From assembly GCF_020544465.1 (NCBI RefSeq), contig NZ_CP066126.1:3596001-3660000 (forward strand): DNA of 64,000 nucleotides, read 5' to 3'. Within the stretch, counting starts at the first letter, position 1. Each line of letters begins with the position of its first letter. Below, one piece after another: positions 1-8,674 of this stretch. Below the pieces are notes generated by a model. That model was not told the DNA's origin, did no database searches, and was given only the letters and a program-made list of their open reading frames with translations. Both the position numbers and the translations under genes were made by a program. Origin of the DNA: Chromobacterium rhizoryzae. Its GTDB lineage: Bacteria > Pseudomonadota > Gammaproteobacteria > Burkholderiales > Chromobacteriaceae.

Positions 1-534
1 CTTGATTTGGTACCAATCCTTATGGGGGAAATTAGGGCTGCTGGGCTTGTGGCAGGTGGCCGTGGCGCGAACCTGATCGCAGGGCAGGAAGTGGACTTGA
101 ATTGCACAGGGTTCGTCGTAGCGCGGGATTTCGACGACGGCGCGGTGAGTGGAGTAGTTCTGAGCTTTATGGCGCTCAAATGCCTGCATGAATTGCTCTG
201 AATTAATCGGTCCCCACTCGGAGTAGCCATAGGGCTTGGCGTCTTTTTCCCACTCGACGGTGGCCATCAGTCCCGGCCGCCACTGGCGCGGTAGTGAGGC
301 GCAGCAGGATTGTGAGCCGCCGCCGTTGTTGAACGGACCAATGTTGTGCCCGCCGGCGCGGTTGACGCTGAAGCGGTTGATGGCGGCGGAGGTGTGGTTG
401 TAGCCCTCGACGCCCGCGGGAACCATCTCGGTGGGCGGCTTATTGCCCATGGCCTGGGCCGGCAACAGCGCGGCGAGGGCCAGCCCGGCCAGGCCGTGTT
501 GAATGGACTGCCAGACGGCGGCGAACTCAGACAT
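1..534 (-). CDS. DUF3304 protein, copy 2, open at the left edge (putative T6SS immunity protein)
   Basis: The gene is read leftwards from an ATG at 534 that follows an AAGGAG site, and it has no stop before base 1, so the C-terminus is missing. The first ~140 residues are nearly identical to the copy at 870-1514; the C-terminal part differs. An N-terminal hydrophobic segment (about residues 10-30) suggests a signal peptide or anchor. It is followed by the DUF3304 pattern GYNHTSAAINRFSVN, two adjacent Cys, LPRQWRPGL and VEWEK. From memory, DUF3304 genes often lie in tandem beside type VI lipase effectors. The lipase fragment just upstream supports an immunity role, but that is inference. The same frame is open upstream through the lipase remnant to 972, so a fused product is possible. 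Confidence 0.7.
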   Translation of the reverse strand, partial: MSEFAAVWQSIQHGLAGLALAALLPAQAMGNKPPTEMVPAGVEGYNHTSAAINRFSVNRAGGHNIGPFNNGGGSQSCCASLPRQWRPGLMATVEWEKDAKPYGYSEWGPINSEQFMQAFERHKAQNYSTHRAVVEIPRYDEPCAIQVHFLPCDQVRATATCHKPSSPNFPHKDWYQIK

Positions 535-584
535 GATCCACTCCTTGCTTGCGGTGAGGGGGGCGGCACAAACCTGTGGTTTAA

Positions 585-655
585 AGAAACACAGGGAAAG
601 ACACGGATCAGGCTTGGGGGTGTTATCCGTGTCCTTCCCTGTGTTTCCGTGGCTG
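585..655. repeat. Hairpin repeat, family D (CCACGGAAACAC type)
   Basis: The two arms, AAAGAAACACAGGGAAAGAC and its near-complement GTCCTTCCCTGTGTTTCCG, form a long imperfect hairpin. Related copies are at 7482-7717. It sits exactly where the Tle1-like coding similarity ends, so it marks, or caused, the truncation. Confidence 0.6.
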
Positions 656-659
656 CTGG

Positions 660-972
660 CGAGGGGATAAAGCCGGGCGATATTGGAGGTAGAGCGCGGC
701 TTGGCCTCACGGTCCGACGGCTCATGGTTATTGGTGCCGTCGAAGAACAGCGAGATGGTCAGGCTCTTGGTGCAGGTGGGCGAGGCGTAGACCCGTCCGC
801 CCTCGGCGGCGGCCTTGCGGTGGCGGTATTTCTCGTCGCTGAGGTCGCGCTCCTTCAACTGCTCATTGTTTAGCCGCTGCCGATAATTGAGCGGCAGCAG
901 GCCGCTGTCGGGGAAGGGCCCGGCGCGCAGTTGCACCGCTGCCGGTGCGGGACGTGGATATACTTGGGACAT
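660..972 (-). pseudogene. Truncated Tle1-type (DUF2235) T6SS lipase, N-terminal fragment
   Basis: Translation from the ATG at 972, which has an AGGAG site 8 nt upstream, gives about 104 residues that end in SLTISLFFDGTNNHE and then STSNIARLY. The FFDGTNN and SNIARL motifs are the start of the DUF2235/Tle1 phospholipase domain used by type VI effectors. Homology stops at a hairpin repeat (585-655), and the catalytic GxSxG part is absent. No stop codon lies between this fragment and the DUF3304 start at 534, and the two are in frame (146 codons apart). Its start overlaps the end of the upstream DUF3304 ORF by 103 bp. The best reading is a decayed effector copy left by tandem duplication of a DUF3304-lipase unit. 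A full lipase may lie beyond the left edge. Confidence 0.65.
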
Positions 973-1514
973 GTTTTAGGCTCCTGCATCCTGGCGGGGA
1001 AGTTGTACGGATAGCCTGGGTAGCCGGGCGTGATGTTGTTGGCGGCGACCTTGACCTGATCGCAGGGAAGGAAGTGGACCTTGATGGCACCGGAACTCTC
1101 ATAGCGGGGGATTTCGACGACGGCGCGGTGAGTGGAGTAGTTCTGAGCTTTATGGCGCTCAAATGCCTGCATGAATTGCTCTGAATTAATCGGTCCCCAC
1201 TCGGAGTAGCCATAGGGCTTGGCGTCTTTTTCCCACTCGACGGTGGCCATCAGGCCCGGCCGCCACTGGCGCGGCAGCGAGGCGCAGCAGGATTGTTTGC
1301 CGCCGCCCTGGTAGGGTCCGATATTGGGTCCGCCGGCACGGTTGACGCTGAAGCGGTTGATGGCGGCGGAGGTGTGGTTGTAGCCCTCGACGCCCGCGGG
1401 AACCATCTCGGTGGACGGCTTATTGCCCATGGCCTGGGCCGGCAACAGCGCGGCGAGGGCCAGCCCGGCCAGGCCGTGTTGGATGGACCGCCAGACGGCG
1501 GCGAAGTCAGACAT
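870..1514 (-). CDS. DUF3304 protein, copy 1 (putative T6SS immunity protein)
   Basis: This 214-residue protein starts at an ATG at 1514, preceded by AAGGAG. Residues ~10-30 are hydrophobic (probable signal or anchor), so the protein probably faces the periplasm, where a Tle-type lipase would act. Residues ~45-175 carry the DUF3304 pattern (GYNHTSAAINRFSVN, CC, LPRQWRPGL, YGYSEWGPINSEQF, VHFLPCDQV). The last ~35 residues overlap the start of the lipase fragment in another frame and have low-complexity composition, so the tail may be altered by recombination. Near-identity with copy 2, about 980 bp away, points to a recent duplication or gene conversion. No biochemical function is known to me. 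Confidence 0.7.
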   Translation of the reverse strand: MSDFAAVWRSIQHGLAGLALAALLPAQAMGNKPSTEMVPAGVEGYNHTSAAINRFSVNRAGGPNIGPYQGGGKQSCCASLPRQWRPGLMATVEWEKDAKPYGYSEWGPINSEQFMQAFERHKAQNYSTHRAVVEIPRYESSGAIKVHFLPCDQVKVAANNITPGYPGYPYNFPARMQEPKTCPKYIHVPHRQRCNCAPGPSPTAACCRSIIGSG

Positions 1515-1865
1515 GATCCACTCCTTACCCGATACAGAGCCAAGGCCGCAGCCCTACCCGCTTGCCCTGCGGGTATCGCTACTCACCCTTGCCACAGCGG
1601 GCAGTGCGAGCGACTGAGCGGTGGAACAAGGGGAATGCGGCAGCGGCATGGAAAATTAAGAGCTTAAGCATTTAAAGCGGATGCAAGCGAGCCGCCATGG
1701 TCTGGATAAAGAAGGAAATGGCTGGTGACTGTTCTTAATGCCAGGGCAAACAAGCCGTCAAAGCCGGAGCAGCACATGGCAGCAGACCGCAACAGCCATA
1801 AGTGGTTGCCGCGGATCAAAAAACCATGCGTGGAAATAAGGAAATAAATACGCTGCGGCGGGGTC
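1515..1865. other. Intergenic region between iolB and the DUF3304 array
   Basis: I see no convincing gene in these 351 bases. A 76-codon ORF on the minus strand (1664-1894) overlaps the iolB end and has no family features. A small hairpin (ACCCGC / GCGGGT) lies near 1556-1575. The segment presumably carries the iolB 3' end and the DUF3304 promoter. Confidence 0.4.
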
Positions 1866-2675
1866 TTAAGACTTGCCGGACAGCATCCACTCATGCGCCG
1901 GGTCGTTGTGGAAGCGCCATTCGCGGCGCGGCCCGGCCATCACGTTGAGGTAGTAGGATTCATAGCCGTGCGGCACGCACACCGGATGATAGCCGCGCGG
2001 CACCAGCACCACGTCGCCGTCCTCCACCGCGTGGGACTGGTCCAGATCGCGCTCGTCGGTGTAGACGCGCTGGAACACGAAGCCCTGCGCCGGGCTCACC
2101 CGGTGGTAATAGGTTTCCTCCAGCTGGCTTTCCGCCGGCAGCGCGTCGCGGTCGTGCTTGTGCGGCGGATAGCTGGACGAATGGCCGGACGGGGTGCGCA
2201 CTTCCACCACCAGCAAGCCGTCCGCCTCCGCCTGCTGCGGCAGGATGTCGGTGACGTAGCGGGTGTTGCTCCCCTGCCCGCGCACGCTCTGCGCCATGTC
2301 CTGCGGCCGGATCAGCCGCGGCGGCCGGGTCAGCGGCCGGCCCGGCGCCGAACACAAAGCCACTTCCGCCGCGCCGCGGGCGACGATGCGCAACGCACAG
2401 CCGGCGGGAATATAAGCCGCCCACGGCGCTTGCCCGTCGAACACATCGGCGCGGCCGCCCACGCCCGGCCAGTGTTGGTCGCCGGCGATGAGGTCGACGA
2501 CGCCGGCCAGCACCACCACGCAGCATTCCCGCTCCGCTTGCAGCCAGTCCTCGGCCTCGCCGTCGGCCAGGCGCAAGGCGCGGAAACCGACATGGCGCCA
2601 GCCGGCGGAGGCCGGGGTGATGTCGGCGGCGACGCGGCCGGCCGTCGCCTTGACGCGCAAATCAGGCTGATTCAT
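1866..2675 (-). CDS. iolB: 5-deoxy-glucuronate isomerase
   Basis: This 269-residue cupin enzyme isomerises 5-deoxy-glucuronate to 2-deoxy-5-keto-gluconate in cytosolic myo-inositol breakdown. The C-terminal half shows the IolB metal-site signatures SSSYPPHKHDRD (about residues 165-176) and EETYYHR, then FQRVYTDERDLDQ and VPRGYHPVCVPHGY. The length fits the family (~270). The ATG at 2675 overlaps the iolE stop as ATGA, so translation is probably coupled. It is the last gene of the iolC-D-E-B run. The frame stays open upstream of 2675, but those residues are a shadow of iolE. Confidence 0.93.
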   Translation of the reverse strand: MNQPDLRVKATAGRVAADITPASAGWRHVGFRALRLADGEAEDWLQAERECCVVVLAGVVDLIAGDQHWPGVGGRADVFDGQAPWAAYIPAGCALRIVARGAAEVALCSAPGRPLTRPPRLIRPQDMAQSVRGQGSNTRYVTDILPQQAEADGLLVVEVRTPSGHSSSYPPHKHDRDALPAESQLEETYYHRVSPAQGFVFQRVYTDERDLDQSHAVEDGDVVLVPRGYHPVCVPHGYESYYLNVMAGPRREWRFHNDPAHEWMLSGKS

Positions 2676-3592
2676 GCGCAGCTCCTTTCCGGCGCGCCGG
2701 CGCGGATGGCGGCCACCAGCCCGGCCAGGGTGCGAAAGCCCAGTTCGGCATAGCGGTAGCTGGGCGCCACCACCGGGTCCTGCTCCGCCTCCACCACCAG
2801 CCAGCCGCGATAGCCGTGCTCGGCCAGCATGCGCAGCAGGGCTTCGAAATCGATGACGCCGTCGCCGGGCACGGTGAACACGCCGTTGAGCACCGCCTCC
2901 AGAAAACTCCAGCCGCGGTTGCGCGCCAGCCGCGCCACCTGCGGGCGGATATCCTTGCAATGGACGTGGACCACGCGGCCGATATGGCGGCGCAGCACCG
3001 CCAGCGGTTCGCCGCCGGCGAAGGCGATGTGGCCGCTGTCGAACAGCAGGCCCACTTCCGGGCCGGTGACCGCCATCAACGCGTCTACATCGTCCGGGGT
3101 TTCGACGTAGGCGCCCATGTGGTGATGGTAGGCCAGCGTCAGGCCGTGGCTTTGCAGATGGCGGCCGAAGGCGTTCAGCCGCTCGCCGTAATCGCGCCAT
3201 TGCCGCTCCGAGCCAAAGCGCGGACGCTGGCTCAAGGGGCGCGGCTGGCCCTGTATCGCCTGGGCCACTTCGCCGTAGACCATCACCCGGCAGCCGCTGG
3301 CGGCCAACAAGCGCAGATGCGGTTCCACGGCGGCGATTTCCTCATCCACGCCGCGCTCGGCCAGACGGCCGGAATGCCAGCCGGACACGCATTGCAGGCC
3401 GTGCGGCGCCAGCGCCGCCGCCAGCGCTTCCGGCTGGCGCGGAAATTTATTGCCCAGCTCAAAACCGCGGTAGCCGATGGCCGCGCCTTCGGCCAGCGCC
3501 TGTTCCAGCGAGATTTCGCCGCCCAGCGACGGCAGGTCGTCATTGCTCCAGGAGATCGGATTGATGCCGATTTTCACGTCGAATGCATGCAT
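2672..3592 (-). CDS. iolE: myo-Inosose-2 dehydratase
   Basis: This 306-residue TIM-barrel enzyme of the xylose-isomerase-like AP2 superfamily dehydrates 2-keto-myo-inositol to the diketone substrate of IolD. Visible marks are KIGINPISWSNDDLP at the start, the metal-ligand stretches LAYHHHMGAYVET, GLLFDSGHIAFAGG and VHVHCKDIR, and a C-terminal WLVVEAEQDP. The start MHAFDVKIG at 3592 follows iolD by 14 bp. The stop overlaps the iolB start by 4 bp. Confidence 0.93.
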   Translation of the reverse strand: MHAFDVKIGINPISWSNDDLPSLGGEISLEQALAEGAAIGYRGFELGNKFPRQPEALAAALAPHGLQCVSGWHSGRLAERGVDEEIAAVEPHLRLLAASGCRVMVYGEVAQAIQGQPRPLSQRPRFGSERQWRDYGERLNAFGRHLQSHGLTLAYHHHMGAYVETPDDVDALMAVTGPEVGLLFDSGHIAFAGGEPLAVLRRHIGRVVHVHCKDIRPQVARLARNRGWSFLEAVLNGVFTVPGDGVIDFEALLRMLAEHGYRGWLVVEAEQDPVVAPSYRYAELGFRTLAGLVAAIRAGAPERSCA

Positions 3593-3606
3593 TGCGCTGT
3601 TCCCCG

Positions 3607-5463
3607 CTATTCGTATTGACGCCGGCGCAGCCGGTCTTCGTAAGCCTGGCGCGCGGCGCGCACCTCGGCCCGTTCCGACACCTCCGGCACCGCCACTTCC
3701 CACCAGCAGCCGCCGGCCTCGGTGGTGCGCGCCGGGTCGGTATCGATCACGATCAGATAACTGCGTTCCGCGGCGCGGGCGCGGACCAGCGCCGCCTCCA
3801 GGCCGGCGATGTCGGCCACGTGCTCGGCCTCGGCGCCCAGCGCGCGGGCATGGGCGGCGAAATCCACCCGCGGCGCGCCGTGGCGGCCCTGGCGGCAGTC
3901 GTCCAGCAAATTGTTGAACGGCGCGCCGCCGCAGGCTTGCTGCAAGCGGTTGATGCAGCCGTAGCCGCGGTTGTCCAACAGCACTACGATCAGTTTGCGG
4001 TCCAGCATCACCGAGGTGGCCAACTCGCTGTTCATCATCAGATAGCTGCCGTCGCCCACCATCACGATGACTTCGCGCTCCGGCCGCGCCATCTTTACGC
4101 CCAGGCCGCCGGCGATTTCATAGCCCATGCAGGAATAGCCGTATTCCAGGTGGTAGCCGCCCGGCGTCGCCGCGCGCCACAGCTTGTGCAGCTCGGCCGG
4201 CAGGGTGCCGGCGGCGCAGACCACGATGTCGTCGCGCTCGGAGCCGGGGTGGCGCTGCACCGCGCCGATTACCTCCCCGTCGTAAGGCAGGCCGTGCGGC
4301 TGGCGCTGTCCGGTGACGCGCGCCGTCTCCGCGCGCCAGTCCTCGGCCAGCGCGCGCGCCTCGGCGCTCCAGCCGGCGTCGGCGCGCCAGCCGTCCAGCC
4401 GCGCCGACAGCGCGTCCAGGCACAGCGCGGCGTCGCCGCTCAGGGCCACGGCGTCGGCCTTGATCCCGTCCAGCGCATTGACGTTGACGCTGAGCAGCCG
4501 CGCCTGGCGGAACAGCTGCCCGGAGCCGGTGCTGAAGTCCTGCAAACGGCTGCCCAGCGCCAGCACCAGGTCAGCCCGTTCCGCCAGCCGGTTGGCGGCC
4601 GGCGAGCCGGTGACGCCGATCGCCCCCAATTGCAGCGGGTGGTCCCAGGGCAAGGCGCTCTTGCCGGCCTGGGTCTCGGCCACCGGCGCGCCGTGGCGCT
4701 CGGCGAAGGCGCGCAAGGCCGCCGCGCCGCCGGCGCTGTAGAGCACGCCGCCGCCGGCCACGATCAGCGGCCGCCGCGCGGCGGCCAGCGCCCGCGCCGC
4801 CCGCTCCAGCGCGTCCGGTTCCGGCGGCGGCGCGGCGATGCGCCATAGCCGCGGCCGGAACCAGTCGGCCGGATAATCCCAGGCCATGGTCTGCACGTCC
4901 TGCGGCAGCGCCAGCGTGGCCGGCCCGCATTGCGCCGGATCGGTCAGCACCGCCAGCGCGCGCGGCAAGGCCGTGAGCAGCTGCGCCGGGTGGACGATGC
5001 GGTCGAAATAGCGCGACACCGGCCGCAGGCAGTCGTTGACCGACAGCGTGCCGTCCTGCGGCGCTTCCAGTTGCTGCAGCACCGGGTCCGGCGCGCGCGA
5101 CACGAACACGTCGCCGGGCAAGAGCAGCAAGGGCAGCCGGTTGACGTGGGCCAGCGCCGCGGCGGTGACCAGATTGGTGGCGCCGGGGCCGATGGAGCTG
5201 CTCACCGCCATCATCCGGCGGCGGAAATGGGCTTTGGCGTAGGCGATGGCGGCGTGGGCCATGCCCTGCTCATTGTGGGCGCGCCAGGTGGGCAGGCTGT
5301 CGCCGGCCTGTTGCAGCGCCTCCCCCAGGCCGGCGACGTTGCCGTGGCCGAAGATGGCCCACACCCCGGCGAACAGTTGCACCTCCTCGCCGTCCAGTTC
5401 CACCCGCTGCGCGGCCAGATAGCGCACCAGCGCCTGGGCCATGGTCAAACGCATCGTGCTCAT
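3607..5463 (-). CDS. iolD: 3D-trihydroxycyclohexane-1,2-dione acylhydrolase
   Basis: This 618-residue thiamine-diphosphate enzyme hydrolytically opens the inositol ring to 5-deoxy-glucuronate. The order is an N-terminal PYR domain with the catalytic Glu at ~65 (HNEQGMAHAAIAYAKA), a central domain, and a C-terminal PP domain with the GDGS...N ThDP/Mg motif starting at ~470 (VMVGDGSYLMMNSELAT). The length is typical. The ATG at 5463 overlaps the iolC stop by 4 bp, and the start is MSTMRLTMAQALVRYL. It lies in the iolC-D-E-B transcription unit. Confidence 0.95.
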   Translation of the reverse strand: MSTMRLTMAQALVRYLAAQRVELDGEEVQLFAGVWAIFGHGNVAGLGEALQQAGDSLPTWRAHNEQGMAHAAIAYAKAHFRRRMMAVSSSIGPGATNLVTAAALAHVNRLPLLLLPGDVFVSRAPDPVLQQLEAPQDGTLSVNDCLRPVSRYFDRIVHPAQLLTALPRALAVLTDPAQCGPATLALPQDVQTMAWDYPADWFRPRLWRIAAPPPEPDALERAARALAAARRPLIVAGGGVLYSAGGAAALRAFAERHGAPVAETQAGKSALPWDHPLQLGAIGVTGSPAANRLAERADLVLALGSRLQDFSTGSGQLFRQARLLSVNVNALDGIKADAVALSGDAALCLDALSARLDGWRADAGWSAEARALAEDWRAETARVTGQRQPHGLPYDGEVIGAVQRHPGSERDDIVVCAAGTLPAELHKLWRAATPGGYHLEYGYSCMGYEIAGGLGVKMARPEREVIVMVGDGSYLMMNSELATSVMLDRKLIVVLLDNRGYGCINRLQQACGGAPFNNLLDDCRQGRHGAPRVDFAAHARALGAEAEHVADIAGLEAALVRARAAERSYLIVIDTDPARTTEAGGCWWEVAVPEVSERAEVRAARQAYEDRLRRRQYE

Positions 5464-7418
5464 CGCGCGCCCTCCTGGCTGAGCGCGCGGCCGGCTTCGC
5501 CGCGCTCCTCGCGCCACACCGCTACCAGCTCGGCGAAACGCGCGCCGGCCTCGGCCACCAGGCCGGCGTCGTCGATCTCGCCGGCCAGCCAGCGTTCGGC
5601 CGGCCGCTGAAACAGGCTGCGCCCCACCATGAAGCCGCGGCAGCTGCGGCTGGCGCGCGCGGCGGCGAAGCCCTGGCGCAGCGCGTCCAAGGGCGCGTTC
5701 AGCCCCAGCAGCACCACGCCGCGGCAATAGGGATCGCGCTCGGCGATCAGCGCGTCCAGCGCCGGCCATTGCGCGGCGGCGGGCGGCTCCAGCTTCCACC
5801 AGTCTGGATAAACGCCCAGGTTGTACAGGCGCTTGAGCGCGCGGTAGACGGTGTCGGCGGCGCGCGGCAAATCCTTGGACGGGATGATTTCCAGCAGTAA
5901 TTCGTGGCCGCTGGCCTGGGCGGCGTCGTAGAGCGCGCGGACCTGCGCCTCCTGCTCCAGCCGGTTGTCCAGCTCATCGTCCGGGTGGTACTGGACCAGG
6001 CATTTGATCACCTGCTCGCGCGGCCAGGCGTTCAAGGCGCCGGCCATCGCGCGGCCTTGCTCGAACACCAGCGGATTGGAGCCGGGCAGCTCCACCGGCC
6101 GGCCCACCCACCAGCCGCGGCCGGTGGCGGCGGACAGCGCGTCGGCGCCGTAGCGCTCGTCGATCAACACCCCCACCCGCCCGTGCAGATCCAGCCGCTG
6201 CTCGACGTCGGCCACCGCTTGCACCAGCAGTTGCTTCAAACGCGGCAGCCGCGCCTCGTCCGCGCCCGCCGCGCGCGCCAGTTCGAAAAACTGGCTGCGG
6301 TGGTCGAAGGCGAACACGCACAACTCGTCCCAACGCGGCCGCGCCGCGCTGACCCGATGCAGCCGGCTCAAGGCCGCGTCCTCGCCCGGCCGCCGCGTCG
6401 GCGTGGCGAGAAAGCACTCCAGTTCGGCCGGGGTCGGCATCGCCGGCGCGCAGCCGTGGCGCGACACCACCAGCGCGCCGCAGGCGTTGGCGCGGCGGCA
6501 GCATTCGGCGTAGTCGCCGCCGCGCAGCCAGGCGGACAGGAAGCCGGCCAGGAAGGCGTCGCCGGCGCCCAGCACATTCATCACCTCCACTGGCGCGCCG
6601 GCCACGCTGAAGGCGTCCTCGATGCGCGCCGGCACCGCGTCGGGAATCACCGCGCAGCCCAAGGGCCCCAGCTTGACCACCAGCACCGCCCGGCTCAGCG
6701 CGCGCACCCGGGCCAAGGCCGGCATCAGCTCGGCCGCGCCGCCGGCGATCAGGAACTCCTCCTCGGTGCCGACGATGAGGTCGAACTCGGAGAGCAGGCT
6801 CTGCAAGTGGGCGCTGACCTCCTCGCTGGCGATGTAGCGGGTTTCGCCGTCGCCGCGGCCGGCCAGGCCCCACAGCACCGGCCGGTAGTCGATGTCCAGC
6901 ACCGTGCGCGCGTCGTGGCGGCGCGCGTATTGCAGCGCGCGGCGGCTGGCCGCCTCCACCCCGGGCCGGGACAGATGGGTGCCGGTGATCAGCAAGGCCT
7001 GGCTGCCGGCGATGAAATCCTCGTCGATGTCCTCGACGCCGAGCGCCATGTCGGCGCAGTTTTCGCGGTAGAACAGCAGAGGGAAGGTGTCGCGGTCCTT
7101 GATGCCCAGCAGGGTCAGGGCGGTCAGCCGCTCCGGGTCCACCCTTACCTGGCTGACGTCGCAGCCTTCGGCGCTCAGGGTCTTGAGCAGGAAGCGTCCC
7201 ATCTGCTCGTCGCCGACGCGGGACAGCATCGCCGATTTCAAACCCAGCCGGGCCGCGCCGAAAGCGATGTTGGCGGAGGAGCCGCCCAGGTATTTGGCGA
7301 AGCTGGCCGCGTCTTCCAGCGGCGCGCCCAGCTGCTGCGCGTACAGGTCCACCGCCAGCCGGCCCAGGCAGACCAGGTCGCGGTCGCGGCCGCTGGCGAA
7401 ACGGGTGGTGTTTTGCAT
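5460..7418 (-). CDS. iolC: 5-dehydro-2-deoxygluconokinase fused to a DUF2090 domain
   Basis: This 652-residue fusion starts at 7418 after a GGAGG site. Residues ~15-330 form a PfkB-family sugar kinase (CLGRLAVDLYAQQLG, YLGGSSANIAFG, and the catalytic GAGD at 284-287 in NVLGAGDAFLAGF) that phosphorylates 2-deoxy-5-keto-gluconate. Residues ~350-640 are a DUF2090 aldolase-like barrel (ELCVFAFDHRSQF, LLEIIPSK, WWKLEPP, FMVGRSLF). In families with this fusion, which are common in proteobacteria, the second domain is suspected to cleave the kinase product (the IolJ step). Consistent with that, no separate iolJ lies in this cluster. That role is inference. Confidence 0.93.
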   Translation of the reverse strand: MQNTTRFASGRDRDLVCLGRLAVDLYAQQLGAPLEDAASFAKYLGGSSANIAFGAARLGLKSAMLSRVGDEQMGRFLLKTLSAEGCDVSQVRVDPERLTALTLLGIKDRDTFPLLFYRENCADMALGVEDIDEDFIAGSQALLITGTHLSRPGVEAASRRALQYARRHDARTVLDIDYRPVLWGLAGRGDGETRYIASEEVSAHLQSLLSEFDLIVGTEEEFLIAGGAAELMPALARVRALSRAVLVVKLGPLGCAVIPDAVPARIEDAFSVAGAPVEVMNVLGAGDAFLAGFLSAWLRGGDYAECCRRANACGALVVSRHGCAPAMPTPAELECFLATPTRRPGEDAALSRLHRVSAARPRWDELCVFAFDHRSQFFELARAAGADEARLPRLKQLLVQAVADVEQRLDLHGRVGVLIDERYGADALSAATGRGWWVGRPVELPGSNPLVFEQGRAMAGALNAWPREQVIKCLVQYHPDDELDNRLEQEAQVRALYDAAQASGHELLLEIIPSKDLPRAADTVYRALKRLYNLGVYPDWWKLEPPAAAQWPALDALIAERDPYCRGVVLLGLNAPLDALRQGFAAARASRSCRGFMVGRSLFQRPAERWLAGEIDDAGLVAEAGARFAELVAVWREERGEAGRALSQEGAR

Positions 7419-7747
7419 TCATCCTCCTTCGAAAGCTTGATTGGCCACGGAATACATAAAGAGACATCAGCAGGCATTTTTAGCCACGGAAACACACGGA
7501 AATACACTGACAAACCCAACAAAACCTTGGGGGTTCTTTAACTTGGAGGTCCTAGTTGGCGCTATTCGTTTTCCGCTTTTTTCCGTGTGCTTCCGTGTAT
7601 TTCCGTGGCTCAAAATCCAAAACGCCAACCACGAAACCCACGAGACAGCACGCAAGCCACGTTTGTATCCACGCTGTCTTTTTCCGTGTCCTTCCGTGTG
7701 TTTCCGTGGCTAAAAATGGTTTCGTGGATTTCGTGGCGATACCGTTG
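7419..7747. repeat. Cluster of CCACGGAAACAC-type repeats (family D)
   Basis: The gap between the transporter ATPase gene and iolC holds several copies of one motif. GCCACGGAAACACACGGAAA is forward at 7482-7508, and its complement (TTCCGTGT... TTTCCGTGGC) is at 7569-7616 and 7678-7717. A fragment lies at 7444-7456, and a related CCACGAAACCCACGA / TTTCGTGGATTTCGTGG pair flanks the last copy. Transcripts across the gap would fold into long hairpins and could separate expression of the catabolic genes from the transporter genes. I see no ORF with family features. Confidence 0.65.
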
Positions 7748-8542
<795 letters not shown>

Positions 8543-8594
8543 CTTCGACTCCTTGCGGCCCGCGGCCAGGATTGTTCGGCGCAGCGGCTGCGGC

Positions 8595-8644
8595 AAGGCG
8601 CGCCGACGCGGACAGTGCATTGAGTACGGCAAGGAGGCGCAACG
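8595..8644. repeat. Family C repeat core (solo)
   Basis: These 50 bases align without gaps, at roughly 80-85%, to the reverse complement of 15924-15973, the core of the TIR-bounded element after glpQ. Shared blocks are AAGGCGCGCCGACGC and CAAGGAGGCGCAACG. It lies between the ATPase and permease genes and has no recognisable terminal repeats here, so it is probably a decayed copy. Confidence 0.55.
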
Positions 8645-8674
8645 CGGCCGCAGGGATTTTGCCGGTCGTGACCA

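Noticed and set aside
1664..1894. 76-codon minus-strand ORF after iolB
   Set aside because: It overlaps the iolB end, has no ribosome-binding site and no recognisable features.
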